A stretch of 64,000 nt of DNA from Pseudomonas sp. PD9R (GCF_019200975.1 NZ_JAHTMR010000007.1:137551-201550), one strand, 5' to 3'. Shown: positions 48,983 through 58,190, numbered from the stretch's first letter. Numbers and translations: made by a program. Notes: generated from the letters alone by a model not told the origin.

Positions 48983-49830
48983 TTGCTCACCTCATGCCGT
49001 GGACGACCGTACGCCTGTGTAATGCGGTCGATCACCACTGCCAGAATCACGATCGCCAGACCGGCTTCCAGGCCACGCCCGACGTTGAGGGTCTGAATAC
49101 CTACCAGTACGTCTTCACCCAGGCCACGGGCACCGATCATCGAGGCAATCACTACCATCGACAGGGCCATCATGGTGGTCTGGTTGATCCCGGCCATGAT
49201 GCTCGGCAGGGCCAGCGGCAGTTGCACGCCGAACAGTTGCTGCCAGCGGTTGGCACCGAAAGCGTTGATCGCTTCCATCACTTCACCGTCGACCTGGCGA
49301 ATGCCCAGATCGGTCAGGCGGATCAGCGGCGGCGCGGCGTAGATCACGGTCGCGAAAATGGCCGGAACTTTGCCCAGGCCGAACAACATCAACACCGGGA
49401 TCAGGTACACAAAGCTCGGCATGGTTTGCATGATGTCCAGCAGCGGCATCAGCACTGAACGCAGACGGTTGCTGCGCGCCGAAAGAACGCCCAGCGGAAT
49501 GCCGATCAACACCGAGATAATCGTCGCCACCATCATCAGCGCGAGCGTCTGCATCAGCTTGTCCCAGAGGCCGACCGCACCCACCAGGAACAGCAAGCCG
49601 ACGATCACGGCGGTGGTCACGACTTTACGGGTCGCATGCCAGGCCACGCCTGCCACGATGGCCAGCATCAGCCACCAGGGCGCTGCGCGTAGCAGACCTT
49701 CGAGATTGACGATGGCCCACAACAGGGTGTCAGAGATGTGCCGGAACACGTCGCCGTAGTTGGTAACCAGCGAATCGACCCAACCGTTGACCCAGTCGGC
49801 GATGGAAAAGGTAAAGCTTTCGGGAAACAT
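48979..49830 (-). CDS. hutW: ABC transporter permease HutW
   Basis: Membrane component of HutXWV, of the ProW type. The 283-residue protein has about six to seven membrane helices and the EAA loop (EVMEAINAFGANRWQQLFGVQLPLA split around about residue 180) that contacts the ATPase. Begins MFPESFTFSIADWVNGWVDS. Sits between hutX and hutV. Confidence 0.94.
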   Translation of the reverse strand: MFPESFTFSIADWVNGWVDSLVTNYGDVFRHISDTLLWAIVNLEGLLRAAPWWLMLAIVAGVAWHATRKVVTTAVIVGLLFLVGAVGLWDKLMQTLALMMVATIISVLIGIPLGVLSARSNRLRSVLMPLLDIMQTMPSFVYLIPVLMLFGLGKVPAIFATVIYAAPPLIRLTDLGIRQVDGEVMEAINAFGANRWQQLFGVQLPLALPSIMAGINQTTMMALSMVVIASMIGARGLGEDVLVGIQTLNVGRGLEAGLAIVILAVVIDRITQAYGRPRHEVSK

Positions 49831-49900
49831 AAGAGACTCTCAATCAAGGGGTTGCGATCAAGCATCCGACTGCCGTTGCCAGCAGCCGGAAACACTCAAC

Positions 49901-50869
49901 CTACAAGGCCGCGTCGATTTTCTTGGCTGCGTCTTCGCTCACCCATGCGTGCCAGACTTCAGGATGTTCCTTCAGGAAGATCTTGGCCAGTTTTGGCGAC
50001 TCGATTCGCTCTTTGGTCATGCGACCGAGGTTCTGGTTCAGCAGGTCGATCGGCAGGTTGACCTTTTCCAGCACAGCCACCAGTTCCGGGGCTTCATCGT
50101 GGAAGGTCTTGGACAGGCCGACCTTGATGGTCACGCGCTTGTCCACGCCTGGCTTCTCGTCGAGTTTGACCAGGTCGACCTGGCCCATCAGCGGGGTTGG
50201 CGACCAGTAGTAGAACAGGATCGGCTCGCCACGCTTGTAACTCGACAGCACGGCGGCATCGAGTGCCGGGCCGGTGCCTGGGCGGAAGTTGGTGTAGCTG
50301 CTTTCCAAGCCGTAGCTTTTCAGCATTTCGCTGTTGTCGAGTTCGCAGGTCCAGCCGGCCGGGCAGTTATAGAAACGGCCTTTGGATGGCTCTTCGGCGT
50401 CCTTGAATACGGCGGAGTACTTGGCCAGGTCAGCAATGTTTTTCAGGTCTGGTGCCTTGGCTTCCAGCTTGCGCTTGGCATCACCTTCGATCACGTAGCG
50501 CGGCACGTACCAGCCTTCGATAGCGCCGACGACCGGAGCGCCGACACCGACGACTTTGCCGGCCTTCTCAGCCTTGTTCCAGACTTCGCTGCGGCCAACC
50601 CACTCTTCGGCAAACACCTGGATGTCGTTGCTGCTCAGGGCGTTTTCCATGGTGATGGAGTTGCCCGGCAGGCTGTCGGTCTTGCAGTCGTAGCCTTTCT
50701 CCAGCACGACTTGCAGCACGTCGGTCAGGAGCATGGCGCTTTCCCAGTTCAGGCCGGCGAATTTCACCGGTTTACCCGACTCGCACCAGCCCGCTGCCTG
50801 AGTGGCGCCGGCGCTGGCCAGCAGGCCCATGGAAAGCAAAGTGGTCAGCAGGGTCTTGTTCGATTTCAT
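49901..50869 (-). CDS. hutX: ABC transporter substrate-binding protein HutX
   Basis: Periplasmic binding protein of the HutXWV importer. I use the ATG at 50869, ten bases after AGGAG (322 residues, MKSNKTLLTTLLSMGLLAS; cleavage near TQA-AG). The quaternary-amine-binding fold is shown by GLNWESAMLLTDVLQVVLE and ILFYYWSPTPLMGQVDL. In the hut context the substrate is probably histidine or a derivative. The bases CACAACAA run into the start codon, seven of eight matching the AAnAAnAA catabolite-repression motif. Confidence 0.92.
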   Translation of the reverse strand: MKSNKTLLTTLLSMGLLASAGATQAAGWCESGKPVKFAGLNWESAMLLTDVLQVVLEKGYDCKTDSLPGNSITMENALSSNDIQVFAEEWVGRSEVWNKAEKAGKVVGVGAPVVGAIEGWYVPRYVIEGDAKRKLEAKAPDLKNIADLAKYSAVFKDAEEPSKGRFYNCPAGWTCELDNSEMLKSYGLESSYTNFRPGTGPALDAAVLSSYKRGEPILFYYWSPTPLMGQVDLVKLDEKPGVDKRVTIKVGLSKTFHDEAPELVAVLEKVNLPIDLLNQNLGRMTKERIESPKLAKIFLKEHPEVWHAWVSEDAAKKIDAAL

Positions 50870-50938
50870 TGTTGTGACGCTCCTAATCATGAATTGGCTT
50901 ACGGCAGTCAAGAGGCATCCAGCCCTGTCCACGTCCAG

Positions 50939-52411
50939 TCAGGCCTGCGCCGCAGCGCGACCCGCCCCGCTTGTTTCAGGTTGTACAGCGCTGTCCTGCT
51001 CGACAGGCAGAATCAGTTGATCAGGTACCGAGCCGTGCCATTTTTTTGCGCACACGTAATACAGCGCGGCGGGAAGCACCAGGCCGATGATCCAGGAAAT
51101 ATCCACGTCACCCAGCGCTGCCACCAGCGGACCGGTATAGAACTTGGTGGAAATGAACGGCAATTGCACCAGCACACCGAACACGTAGACGCCGATACCG
51201 AGCAGGTTCCAGCGGCCGTAACGGCCGTTCGGATCGGCCAGCGCCGGCACGTCATAGCGCTCGCGGGTGATGCAGTAGTAGTCCACCAGGTTGATCGCGC
51301 TCCATGGCGTGAAGAACGCCAGCAGGAACAGGATGAAGGACTTGAACGCACCGAGGAACGAATGCTGGCCGAGCAACGCCATCAGGGTCGCAGCACCGAC
51401 GATGACCAGCACGAAGACCAGACGCTGCAAGCGCGTGACCTTCAGGTCACCACGGAAACCGCTGATGATGGTCGCAATGCACATGAAGCTGCCGTAGGAG
51501 TTCAGCGTGGAGATGGTCACCTTGCCGAACGCGATGCTGAAGTACAGCAGCGCAGCGGTCGCACCGGTGCCGCCCAGGCCAACGATGTAAGCCACTTCGT
51601 GACCGGAGAATTGCCCATTGGCCGAAGCTGCGGCAAACACGCCGAGGATCATCGCCACCTGTGCACCAATGACCGAACCCGCACCCGCGGCGAAAAAGGT
51701 TTTCACCGAAGAAGTCTTGCTCGGCAGGTAGCGTGAATAGTCAGCCACGTATGGGCCGAAGGCGATCTGCCAGGATGCCGCGAGCGACACCGCCAGCAGG
51801 AAGCTGCTCCAGCTGAAGTGGCGGATTTGCAGGAGTGCGCCAACGTCCGTCTGGTTCATCAGACGGATAAACAGGTAAACAAAGGCAATCACACCAATGA
51901 CGCTGGCAATACGGCCAATCCAATGGATCACCCGATAACCAAGCACCGTGACCAGCACGATGACACTGGCGAAGATCAGGATGCCGACGCTGTCGCTGAC
52001 GCCAAACAACTGGCCCAGCGCCTGGCCGGACAGCACGGTGCCCGTTGCGGTGAAGCCGAGGTACATCAGGCACACCAGCACGATCGGGATCGCCGCACCG
52101 TAAACGCCGAACTGGACCCGGCTGGAGATCATCTGCGGCAGGCCAAGCTTGGGCCCTTGCGCCGCATGCAGCGCCATTACGCCACCGCCGAGCAATTGGC
52201 CGATCAGCAAACCGATCAACGACCAGAACACATCACCGCCCAGCACCACGGCCAGGGCCCCAGTGACAATCGCCGTGATCTGCAGGTTGGCACCCATCCA
52301 CAGGGTGAACTGGCTAAATAGACGACCGTGTCTTTCCGCTTCCGGGATGTAGTCGATCGAACGTTTCTCGATCAACGGTTTACTGCCTGCACGTTCGCTG
52401 TTAACAGCCAT
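50939..52411 (-). CDS. hutT: NCS1-family (cytosine/allantoin type) permease, probable urocanate transporter
   Basis: Cation-coupled inner-membrane transporter of about twelve helices, 490 residues. The N-terminus has the NCS1-type segment FTLWMGANLQITAIVTGALA and later TPWSAINLVDYYCITRERY, typical of the cytosine permease/uracil transporter family. In P. fluorescens SBW25 the homologue in this position (HutTu) is a urocanate transporter; substrate assignment here is inferred from position and family. Its start is 153 bases after hutU, with a REPIN between. Confidence 0.9.
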   Translation of the reverse strand: MAVNSERAGSKPLIEKRSIDYIPEAERHGRLFSQFTLWMGANLQITAIVTGALAVVLGGDVFWSLIGLLIGQLLGGGVMALHAAQGPKLGLPQMISSRVQFGVYGAAIPIVLVCLMYLGFTATGTVLSGQALGQLFGVSDSVGILIFASVIVLVTVLGYRVIHWIGRIASVIGVIAFVYLFIRLMNQTDVGALLQIRHFSWSSFLLAVSLAASWQIAFGPYVADYSRYLPSKTSSVKTFFAAGAGSVIGAQVAMILGVFAAASANGQFSGHEVAYIVGLGGTGATAALLYFSIAFGKVTISTLNSYGSFMCIATIISGFRGDLKVTRLQRLVFVLVIVGAATLMALLGQHSFLGAFKSFILFLLAFFTPWSAINLVDYYCITRERYDVPALADPNGRYGRWNLLGIGVYVFGVLVQLPFISTKFYTGPLVAALGDVDISWIIGLVLPAALYYVCAKKWHGSVPDQLILPVEQDSAVQPETSGAGRAAAQA

Positions 52412-52456
52412 GGTTCAACCTCTGTGGATTGTTGGTCGGTGTTGTTTTTTGTTCTA

Positions 52457-52547
52457 TGTAGGAGCTGTCGAGTGAAACGAGGCTGCGATCTTTTACTTTT
52501 TAAAAGATCAAGATCAAAAGATCGCAGCCTGCGGCAGCTCCTACAGG
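52457..52547. repeat. REPIN, family A, long left arm with short right arm
   Basis: Left arm TGTAGGAGCTGTCGAGTGAA continuing ACGAGGCTGCGATC, right arm GATCGCAGCCTGCGGCAGCT, with AAAAGATCAAGATC in between. Within the hut transcript between hutU and the NCS1 permease gene. Confidence 0.85.
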
Positions 52548-52563
52548 TTTTGCATCGGGTCTT

Positions 52564-54246
52564 TTATTTGCCGGTAATCATCGGCAGGTTCAGCCCTTGT
52601 TCCTTGGCGCAGTCGATGGCGATCTGGTAACCGGCATCGGCGTGACGCATAACGCCGGTCGCCGGGTCGTTGTGCAGAACGCGAGCGATACGCTCGGCTG
52701 CTTCGTCAGTACCGTCGCAGACAATCACCATGCCCGAGTGCTGGGAGAAGCCCATGCCGACGCCGCCGCCGTGGTGCAAGGAAACCCAGGTCGCGCCGCT
52801 CGCGGTGTTGAGCAGGGCATTGAGCAGTGGCCAGTCGGACACGGCATCGGAACCGTCCTGCATGGATTCGGTTTCGCGGTTAGGGCTGGACACCGAACCA
52901 GAGTCCAGGTGGTCGCGACCGATCACGATTGGCGCGGACAACTCGCCGCTGCGAACCATTTCGTTGAAGGCCAGGCCGAGCTTGGCGCGCAGACCCAGGC
53001 CAACCCAGCAGATACGCGCCGGCAGCCCCTGGAAGCTGATGCGCTCGCGCGCCATGTCCAGCCAGTTGTGCAGGTGGGCGTCGTCCGGGATCAGCTCTTT
53101 TACTTTGGCGTCGGTCTTGTAGATGTCTTCAGCGTTGCCCGACAGCGCAGCCCAACGGAACGGGCCGATGCCACGGCAGAACAGCGGACGGATGTAAGCC
53201 GGTACGAAGCCTGGGAAGTCGAATGCGTTTTCCACGCCTTCTTCCTGGGCCATCTGACGGATGTTGTTGCCGTAGTCGAAGGTCGGGATGCCCATTTTCT
53301 GGAAGTCCAACATCGCTTTAACGTGCACGGCCATCGATTGCTTGGCGGCTTTGACCACGGCAGCAGGCTCGGTCTTGGCGCGAGCGCGGTACTCTTCCCA
53401 GGTCCAGCCGGCTGGCAGGTAACCGTTGAGCGGGTCGTGGGCGCTGGTCTGGTCGGTGACCATGTCCGGGCGCACGCCGCGCTTGACCAGTTCCGGCAGG
53501 ATTTCAGCCGCGTTACCCAGCAGGGCGATGGAAATCGCTTTGCCTTCCTTGGTGTATTTGGCGATGCGGGCCAGCGCGTCGTCGAGGTCGGTGGCTTGCT
53601 CGTCGACATAACGGCTGTTCAGGCGGAAGTCGATGCTCACTTGTTGGCATTCGATGTTCAGCGAGCAAGCACCGGCCAGGGTGGCGGCCAGAGGCTGGGC
53701 GCCGCCCATGCCACCGAGGCCTGCGGTCAGGACCCAGCGACCAGTCAGGTCATCGTTGTAATGTTGGCGACCGGCTTCGACGAAGGTTTCGTAGGTGCCC
53801 TGGACGATGCCCTGGCTGCCGATGTAGATCCAGCTGCCGGCGGTCATCTGGCCGTACATGGCCAGGCCTTTGGCGTCGAGTTCGTTGAAGTGCTCCCAGC
53901 TCGCCCAGTGTGGCACCAGGTTGGAGTTGGCGATCAGCACGCGCGGTGCGTTGGTGTGGGTCTTGAACACGCCGACCGGCTTGCCGGATTGCACCAGCAG
54001 GGTCTCGTCGTCGTTCAGGTTGGTCAGGCTCTCGACGATCTTGTCGTAGCATTCCCAGTTACGTGCCGCACGACCGATACCACCGTAAACCACCAGTTCT
54101 TTAGGGTTCTCGGCAACTTCCGGGTCGAGGTTGTTCATCAGCATGCGCAGCGGCGCTTCGGTCAGCCAGCTCTTGGCGGTCAGCTTGTTACCGCGTGCGG
54201 CACGGATTTCAACGTCACGAAACTTCGTAGGTTTATTGTCAGTCAC
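52564..54246 (-). CDS. hutU: Urocanate hydratase (urocanase)
   Basis: Second step of histidine degradation: hydrates urocanate to imidazolonepropionate using tightly bound NAD+. I choose the GTG at 54246, eight bases after GAGGAG (560 residues, [14 protein letters not shown]). Conserved parts are [32 protein letters not shown] (NAD site), [14 protein letters not shown] and the catalytic Cys in [18 protein letters not shown] near residue 408. First gene of the long hut transcript. Confidence 0.96.
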   Translation of the reverse strand: MTDNKPTKFRDVEIRAARGNKLTAKSWLTEAPLRMLMNNLDPEVAENPKELVVYGGIGRAARNWECYDKIVESLTNLNDDETLLVQSGKPVGVFKTHTNAPRVLIANSNLVPHWASWEHFNELDAKGLAMYGQMTAGSWIYIGSQGIVQGTYETFVEAGRQHYNDDLTGRWVLTAGLGGMGGAQPLAATLAGACSLNIECQQVSIDFRLNSRYVDEQATDLDDALARIAKYTKEGKAISIALLGNAAEILPELVKRGVRPDMVTDQTSAHDPLNGYLPAGWTWEEYRARAKTEPAAVVKAAKQSMAVHVKAMLDFQKMGIPTFDYGNNIRQMAQEEGVENAFDFPGFVPAYIRPLFCRGIGPFRWAALSGNAEDIYKTDAKVKELIPDDAHLHNWLDMARERISFQGLPARICWVGLGLRAKLGLAFNEMVRSGELSAPIVIGRDHLDSGSVSSPNRETESMQDGSDAVSDWPLLNALLNTASGATWVSLHHGGGVGMGFSQHSGMVIVCDGTDEAAERIARVLHNDPATGVMRHADAGYQIAIDCAKEQGLNLPMITGK

Positions 54247-54379
54247 GAAAAACACTCCTCAGCAATCAATCCAAACCAACCCTGGCAGTGGGTAAGCGAG
54301 CCTGTGCGCATCGTTGCGCCACAAGCGAATCAGTGGACGTTGCGAGGAGTCTCGGTCGACTCATACGCATACGTCTTTA

Positions 54380-54393
54380 CTTGTACATACAAG
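54380..54393. promoter_or_regulatory. Candidate HutC operator upstream of hutU
   Basis: CTTGTA-CA-TACAAG, a perfect 6-base dyad, about 135 bases upstream of the hutU start. Resembles known hut operators of Pseudomonas (dyads with TTGTA half-sites) and the site between hutC and hutF. Confidence 0.7.
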
Positions 54394-54601
54394 CATATGC
54401 AATCAGGCGGCCAACTTGTTGGATGAATGTTCAAGAAAAGTTTTGGAATGGCTGAGAAGCCTGTAGATCAAGGGCTCTGAGCAAGATGAAATTTTTTGGG
54501 GGATTTTTGCGGGAGGGTGACGGCTGTTACTTGAGCGTGGTTTTGCGCCACGCTGGGGCGTTCGGTAACAAAGTGGTGCGCCGGTTGGAAACAAACAAAA
54601 G

Positions 54602-54680
54602 CAAAAGATCGCAGCCTTCGGCAGCTCCTACAGGTGTACGTCATCCGAATGCAGGAGCTGCCGAAGGCTGCGATCTTTTA
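54602..54680. repeat. REPIN, family A (TTCGG type)
   Basis: Arms CAAAAGATCGCAGCCTTCGG plus CAGCTCCTACA, and GCAGGAGCTGCCGAAGGCTG plus CGATCTTTT, spacer about 18 bases. Starts 12 bases after the hutD stop and may end the hutCD transcript. Confidence 0.87.
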
Positions 54681-54691
54681 GGGATTTTGAA

Positions 54692-55261
54692 TCAGCGCGC
54701 AGTCAGTTCGATCACACAGCATGGGCCGTTACTGGAGACTTCCAGCAACCCAGTGTTACCGACAAGTTGCAGGCAATCATGCCGGCCCAGCTGCGAAGTG
54801 CTGTTACCGACCTTCACTTCCAGCAATTCGCTGACACCGAACACCAACAGAGTCCCCGCCTCGCTGAAAAACCGCTGCTCGCCTTCCAGCCACTGCAACC
54901 GTGCGCGGTAACGCTGCGGTGCATAAATCAGATTGAAATCGCGAATCGGCCCGCCGAGCAGTGTGCAGGAGACGTGGCTCTCGCCGCTGAAGGCAAACGG
55001 GTCGAGCGGTAACAATGGGCGTGTGATCTGGCCGTCCACCGACAAGGCCATGCCGTCGCCCTGTAATACGGTGATGATCCGCTCGTAACCGGCGAAGGTG
55101 GAAAACCCGCCAGACTCAGCGATATCAGCAATCGACAGGCGCCAGCCGAAACCGTCGAGACCGGTGCCGGCATCGCGGGTGATTTCTTCAGTGCTGCCGC
55201 CGCCGTTTTTCCACGGCATGCGCGGGTAATCCTTGGCGCGTAAAACCTTCAACTGATTCAT
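54692..55261 (-). CDS. hutD: HutD/Ves family cupin protein
   Basis: Cytoplasmic bicupin of 189 residues. KVLRAKDYPRMPWKNGGGST and DIAESGGFSTFAGYERIITV are the family signature. In P. fluorescens SBW25, HutD has been proposed to limit over-expression of the hut genes, perhaps by binding formylglutamate; the sequence alone shows only the fold. Follows hutC by ten bases, so the two form a small operon transcribed from the hutC-hutF gap. Confidence 0.93.
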   Translation of the reverse strand: MNQLKVLRAKDYPRMPWKNGGGSTEEITRDAGTGLDGFGWRLSIADIAESGGFSTFAGYERIITVLQGDGMALSVDGQITRPLLPLDPFAFSGESHVSCTLLGGPIRDFNLIYAPQRYRARLQWLEGEQRFFSEAGTLLVFGVSELLEVKVGNSTSQLGRHDCLQLVGNTGLLEVSSNGPCCVIELTAR

Positions 55262-55271
55262 TCATGGCTCT

Positions 55272-56021
55272 CTATTTGTGAAACCGACCTTCCAGACGAT
55301 GACGGGAACCTGGGTGAATCAAACGAGCAGCAGTCACCGGCTGACGGCCGGACCAGGTGCGCCGACGAATCAGAAGGCACGGCTCGCCTTTTTCAATCTG
55401 CAGCAATTTGCACTCGGACGGCTCGGCCAGGATCGCCTCGACCACGTGCTCGCCCTCAGTCAGCGGCGCGACTTGGTTGAGGTAGGCGTATGGCGTTTGC
55501 AGGGTGAAGTCCTGCTTGAGGTATTCCGGTGCCACCAACGCGTTGACGAAACGGTCTTCGATTTGCACCGGGATATCGTTTTCGAAATGCACGATCAGCG
55601 AGTGGAACACTTTCTGCCCTTCGCGCATGTCCAGCGCCAACGCGCGCTCGGAGCCAGCAGCCTCTTCTTCTAGAGTAATCACCTGGCACGTATGGCGATG
55701 GCCACGGGAGGCGATTTCGTCGGCGATGTTGTGCACTTCAAACAGTGCGGACTGGCTTTTTGGTTCGGCGACGAACGTACCGACGCCTTGCATACGCACC
55801 AGCAGACCGTCGGCGGTCATCTCGCGCAGCGCGCGGTTGATGGTCATGCGGCTGAAACCCAGTTGGCTGACCAGCTCGCTTTCCGATGGCACACGGTAGT
55901 GCGGCGGCCAGTTTCCACTGTCGATTTGCTGGGTGATCATTTGTTTAACGCGGGCGTACAAGGGCGCCGGACTGTCGCCCATGTTCGCGGCCAACGGAGA
56001 GACTGCAGGCGGAGTCGGCAC
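55272..56021 (-). CDS. hutC: Histidine utilisation repressor HutC
   Basis: GntR/HutC-family repressor of the hut genes, induced by urocanate. I choose the GTG at 56021, six bases after AAGGA (249 residues); the open frame runs much further upstream, across the operator and into hutF, and cannot be coding. The winged helix-turn-helix lies at about 15-85 (APLYARVKQMITQQIDSGNW, VPSESELVSQLGFSRMTINR) and the UTRA ligand domain at about 100-245. Divergent from hutF; hutD follows. Confidence 0.95.
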   Translation of the reverse strand: MPTPPAVSPLAANMGDSPAPLYARVKQMITQQIDSGNWPPHYRVPSESELVSQLGFSRMTINRALREMTADGLLVRMQGVGTFVAEPKSQSALFEVHNIADEIASRGHRHTCQVITLEEEAAGSERALALDMREGQKVFHSLIVHFENDIPVQIEDRFVNALVAPEYLKQDFTLQTPYAYLNQVAPLTEGEHVVEAILAEPSECKLLQIEKGEPCLLIRRRTWSGRQPVTAARLIHPGSRHRLEGRFHK

Positions 56022-56084
56022 GGTTAATCCTTGTTCGTTGGATGAGGTTGCTAGCTTGCCGGAGTTTACCGGGCAGGCAAACGT

Positions 56085-56103
56085 CTGTATATGTATATAC
56101 AAA
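56085..56103. promoter_or_regulatory. Candidate HutC operator between hutC and hutF
   Basis: CTGTATATGTATATACAAA contains the perfect palindrome TGTATATACA at 56092-56101, flanked by a second TGTATA. It lies in the 106-base divergent gap, about 27 bases before the hutF start, so binding could control hutF and hutCD together. Confidence 0.7.
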
Positions 56104-56127
56104 TAACACACGATGGGGTGCTGAACC

Positions 56128-57492
56128 ATGTCCGCCTTCTTTGCCGAACGCGCGCTGCTGCCTAGTGGATGGGCCAACAATGTACGTCTTGAGGTCAGCG
56201 CCGAAGGCGTATTGACCCATATCCAGGCCGATTCCCATGCAGATGGCGCCGAACGGTTGAGCGGTCCGCTGCTGCCAGGCATGCCGAATCTGCACTCCCA
56301 CGCCTTCCAGCGGGCCATGGCCGGATTGGCGGAAGTGGCGGGCAATCCGAATGACAGTTTCTGGACCTGGCGCGACTTGATGTACCGCCTCGTCGGAAAA
56401 ATCAGCCCGGAACAACTCGGCGTCATCGCCCGTCAGCTGTACATCGAAATGCTCAAGGCCGGTTACACCTCGGTCGCTGAATTTCATTACGTGCACCACG
56501 ATACGTCCGGTCAGCCCTACGCAGACCCGGCTGAACTGGCGCTGCGCATCAGCCAGGCCGCCAGTTCCGCCGGTATCGGGTTGACCCTGCTGCCGGTGCT
56601 CTACAGCCACTCCGGTTTCGGCGGCCAGACCCCGAACGACGGCCAGCGCCGTTTTATCAACAGCACCGAAAACTACCTCAAGCTGCAATCACGTTTGCAG
56701 CCAGTCCTGGCGCAGCAACCGGCGCAGGCCCTGGGTTTGTGTTTCCACTCGTTGCGCGCAGTCACGCCACAGCAGATCAGCGAAGTGCTGGCCGCCAGCG
56801 ACAAGCAGTGCCCGGTGCACATCCACATCGCCGAACAGCAGAAAGAAGTCGACGACTGCCTGAGCTGGAGCGGTCGCCGTCCGCTGCAATGGCTGTATGA
56901 AAACACCGACGTCGACCAGCGCTGGTGCCTGGTCCACGCGACCCACGCCAACCCGGAAGAAGTCACGCTGATGGCCAAGAGTCGCGCCATCGCCGGCCTG
57001 TGCCTGACCACTGAAGCCAACCTCGGCGACGGGATATTCCCGGCGGTGGACTTCCTCGCCCAAGGCGGACGTATGGGCATTGGTTCCGATAGCCATGTGT
57101 CATTGAGCGTGGTGGAAGAATTGCGTTGGCTGGAATATGGCCAGCGCCTGCGCGACCAGCGGCGTAACCGCCTGTATGGTGCGGATCAGCCGATGGTTGG
57201 CCGCACGCTGTACGACGCGGCGCTGGATGGCGGCGCTCAGGCGCTGGGGCAGTCGATTGGTGCGTTGGAAGTCGGCAAGCGTGCCGATTGGCTGGTGCTG
57301 GACGGCAATGATCCGTATCTGGCGACAGCCAGTGGCGACGGAATTCTCAATCGCTGGTTGTTTGCCGGTGGTGATCGTCAGGTGCGGGATGTGCTGGTGA
57401 ACGGTCAGTGGGTTGTGCGTGACGGGCGTCATGCCGGCGAAGAGGAAAGCAACCGCGCCTTCACCCAGGTCCTGCGCGAACTGCTCGGTTAA
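56128..57492 (+). CDS. hutF: Formimidoylglutamate deiminase
   Basis: Converts N-formimidoylglutamate to N-formylglutamate and ammonia, the fourth step of the five-step route used by Pseudomonas. The 454-residue amidohydrolase has the metal motif LPGMPNLHSHAFQRAM near 56, LCFHSLRAV near 205, HIHIAEQQKEV near 235, and the metal Asp in GIGSDSHVSLS near 318. GGGGTG lies seven bases upstream of the ATG. Transcribed away from hutC; with hutG it completes the pathway to glutamate. Confidence 0.96.
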   Translation: MSAFFAERALLPSGWANNVRLEVSAEGVLTHIQADSHADGAERLSGPLLPGMPNLHSHAFQRAMAGLAEVAGNPNDSFWTWRDLMYRLVGKISPEQLGVIARQLYIEMLKAGYTSVAEFHYVHHDTSGQPYADPAELALRISQAASSAGIGLTLLPVLYSHSGFGGQTPNDGQRRFINSTENYLKLQSRLQPVLAQQPAQALGLCFHSLRAVTPQQISEVLAASDKQCPVHIHIAEQQKEVDDCLSWSGRRPLQWLYENTDVDQRWCLVHATHANPEEVTLMAKSRAIAGLCLTTEANLGDGIFPAVDFLAQGGRMGIGSDSHVSLSVVEELRWLEYGQRLRDQRRNRLYGADQPMVGRTLYDAALDGGAQALGQSIGALEVGKRADWLVLDGNDPYLATASGDGILNRWLFAGGDRQVRDVLVNGQWVVRDGRHAGEEESNRAFTQVLRELLG

Positions 57493-57493
57493 A

Positions 57494-57580
57494 AGCAAAA
57501 GATCGCAGCCTGCGGCAGCTCCTACATTTTTGCGGTCACCCGGATCAAAGTAGGAGCTGCCGAAGGCTGCGATCTTTTTG
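57494..57580. repeat. REPIN, family A, hybrid arms
   Basis: Left arm GATCGCAGCCTGCGGCAGCT (TGCGG type), right arm GTAGGAGCTGCCGAAGGCTG (TTCGG type), spacer about 22 bases. Begins two bases after the hutF stop. Confidence 0.87.
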
Positions 57581-57589
57581 CAGCCGCCG

Positions 57590-58159
57590 CTAATTCGAGG
57601 TTTTGGCCATCTGCGTATCCGACGCGCGCCAGATCAGCCGCGTCGTGTCATAACCCTGCTGACGCGCCTTGCTCAGCAGTTCTTCACGCACCACACCGTT
57701 GACGGTCGGGGTTCGTGACAGCAGCCACAAGTACTTGCGACTCGGGTCGCCGACGATGGCGGTCTTGTAGTCATCACTAACGTACAACACCCAGTATTCG
57801 CCCTTCGCCGTACCCGGAATCAGCCTTGAAAACCAGGTATCGAACTCGACCCACAATTTGTCGGTTTTACCCGGCACTTGTGGATAAGCCGTACCCTTGA
57901 CCTCTTCCCACTCCCACTGCGGCGTCAGGCAGCGATTCAACACCGCCACGTTACCGTCAGGCTTGAGTGTGTAATGGGCTTCGGATTGCGCGCAGTCGCG
58001 CTGGAAGTACATTGGCAGACGAGCCAACTCGTACCAGGTGCCCTGGTAACGCTTGAGGTTGACGCTGTTGACGGTCTTGGGCGCCAACGGATCCTGGCCA
58101 GAAGTGGCACAGCCGGCCAATACCAGGCCGGCAAAAAGCATGATCAACAACCGCTTCAT
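57590..58159 (-). CDS. Lipocalin-family lipoprotein (Blc type)
   Basis: Outer-membrane lipoprotein that probably binds lysophospholipids or other hydrophobic ligands. The 189-residue protein has the lipobox VLAGC (Cys17), the lipocalin signature VNLKRYQGTWYELARLPM near 35, and late motifs VLYVSDDYKTAIVGDPS and YLWLLSRTP typical of Blc. Two cysteines (near 57 and 78) could pair. It lies 31 bases after the small lipoprotein gene on the same strand, probably in one transcript. Confidence 0.93.
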   Translation of the reverse strand: MKRLLIMLFAGLVLAGCATSGQDPLAPKTVNSVNLKRYQGTWYELARLPMYFQRDCAQSEAHYTLKPDGNVAVLNRCLTPQWEWEEVKGTAYPQVPGKTDKLWVEFDTWFSRLIPGTAKGEYWVLYVSDDYKTAIVGDPSRKYLWLLSRTPTVNGVVREELLSKARQQGYDTTRLIWRASDTQMAKTSN

Positions 58160-58190
58160 TATTTTTCTCCCGTGGGCGCACAGCCCCGGT

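Larger units (their letters stand above)
54247..54691. other. Regulatory gap between hutU and hutD
   Basis: About 445 bases. From the hutU side: the leader, an imperfect -24/-12-like element on the minus strand (54308-54321, TGGCGCAACGATGC, GG-GC spacing one base short), the HutC-type palindrome at 54380-54393, an AT-rich part, and a REPIN (54602-54680) next to hutD. The hutU operon is RpoN-dependent in SBW25, so the element is plausible but not convincing. Open frames across the REPIN here are artefacts. Confidence 0.5.

Noticed and set aside
54486..54911. Open frame between hutU and hutD
   Set aside because: Mostly REPIN translation plus antisense of hutD.
55272..56426. HutC as a 384-residue protein
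   Set aside because: The extra N-terminal part runs through the operator and antisense to hutF; the GTG at 56021 has a good ribosome site and gives the normal family length.
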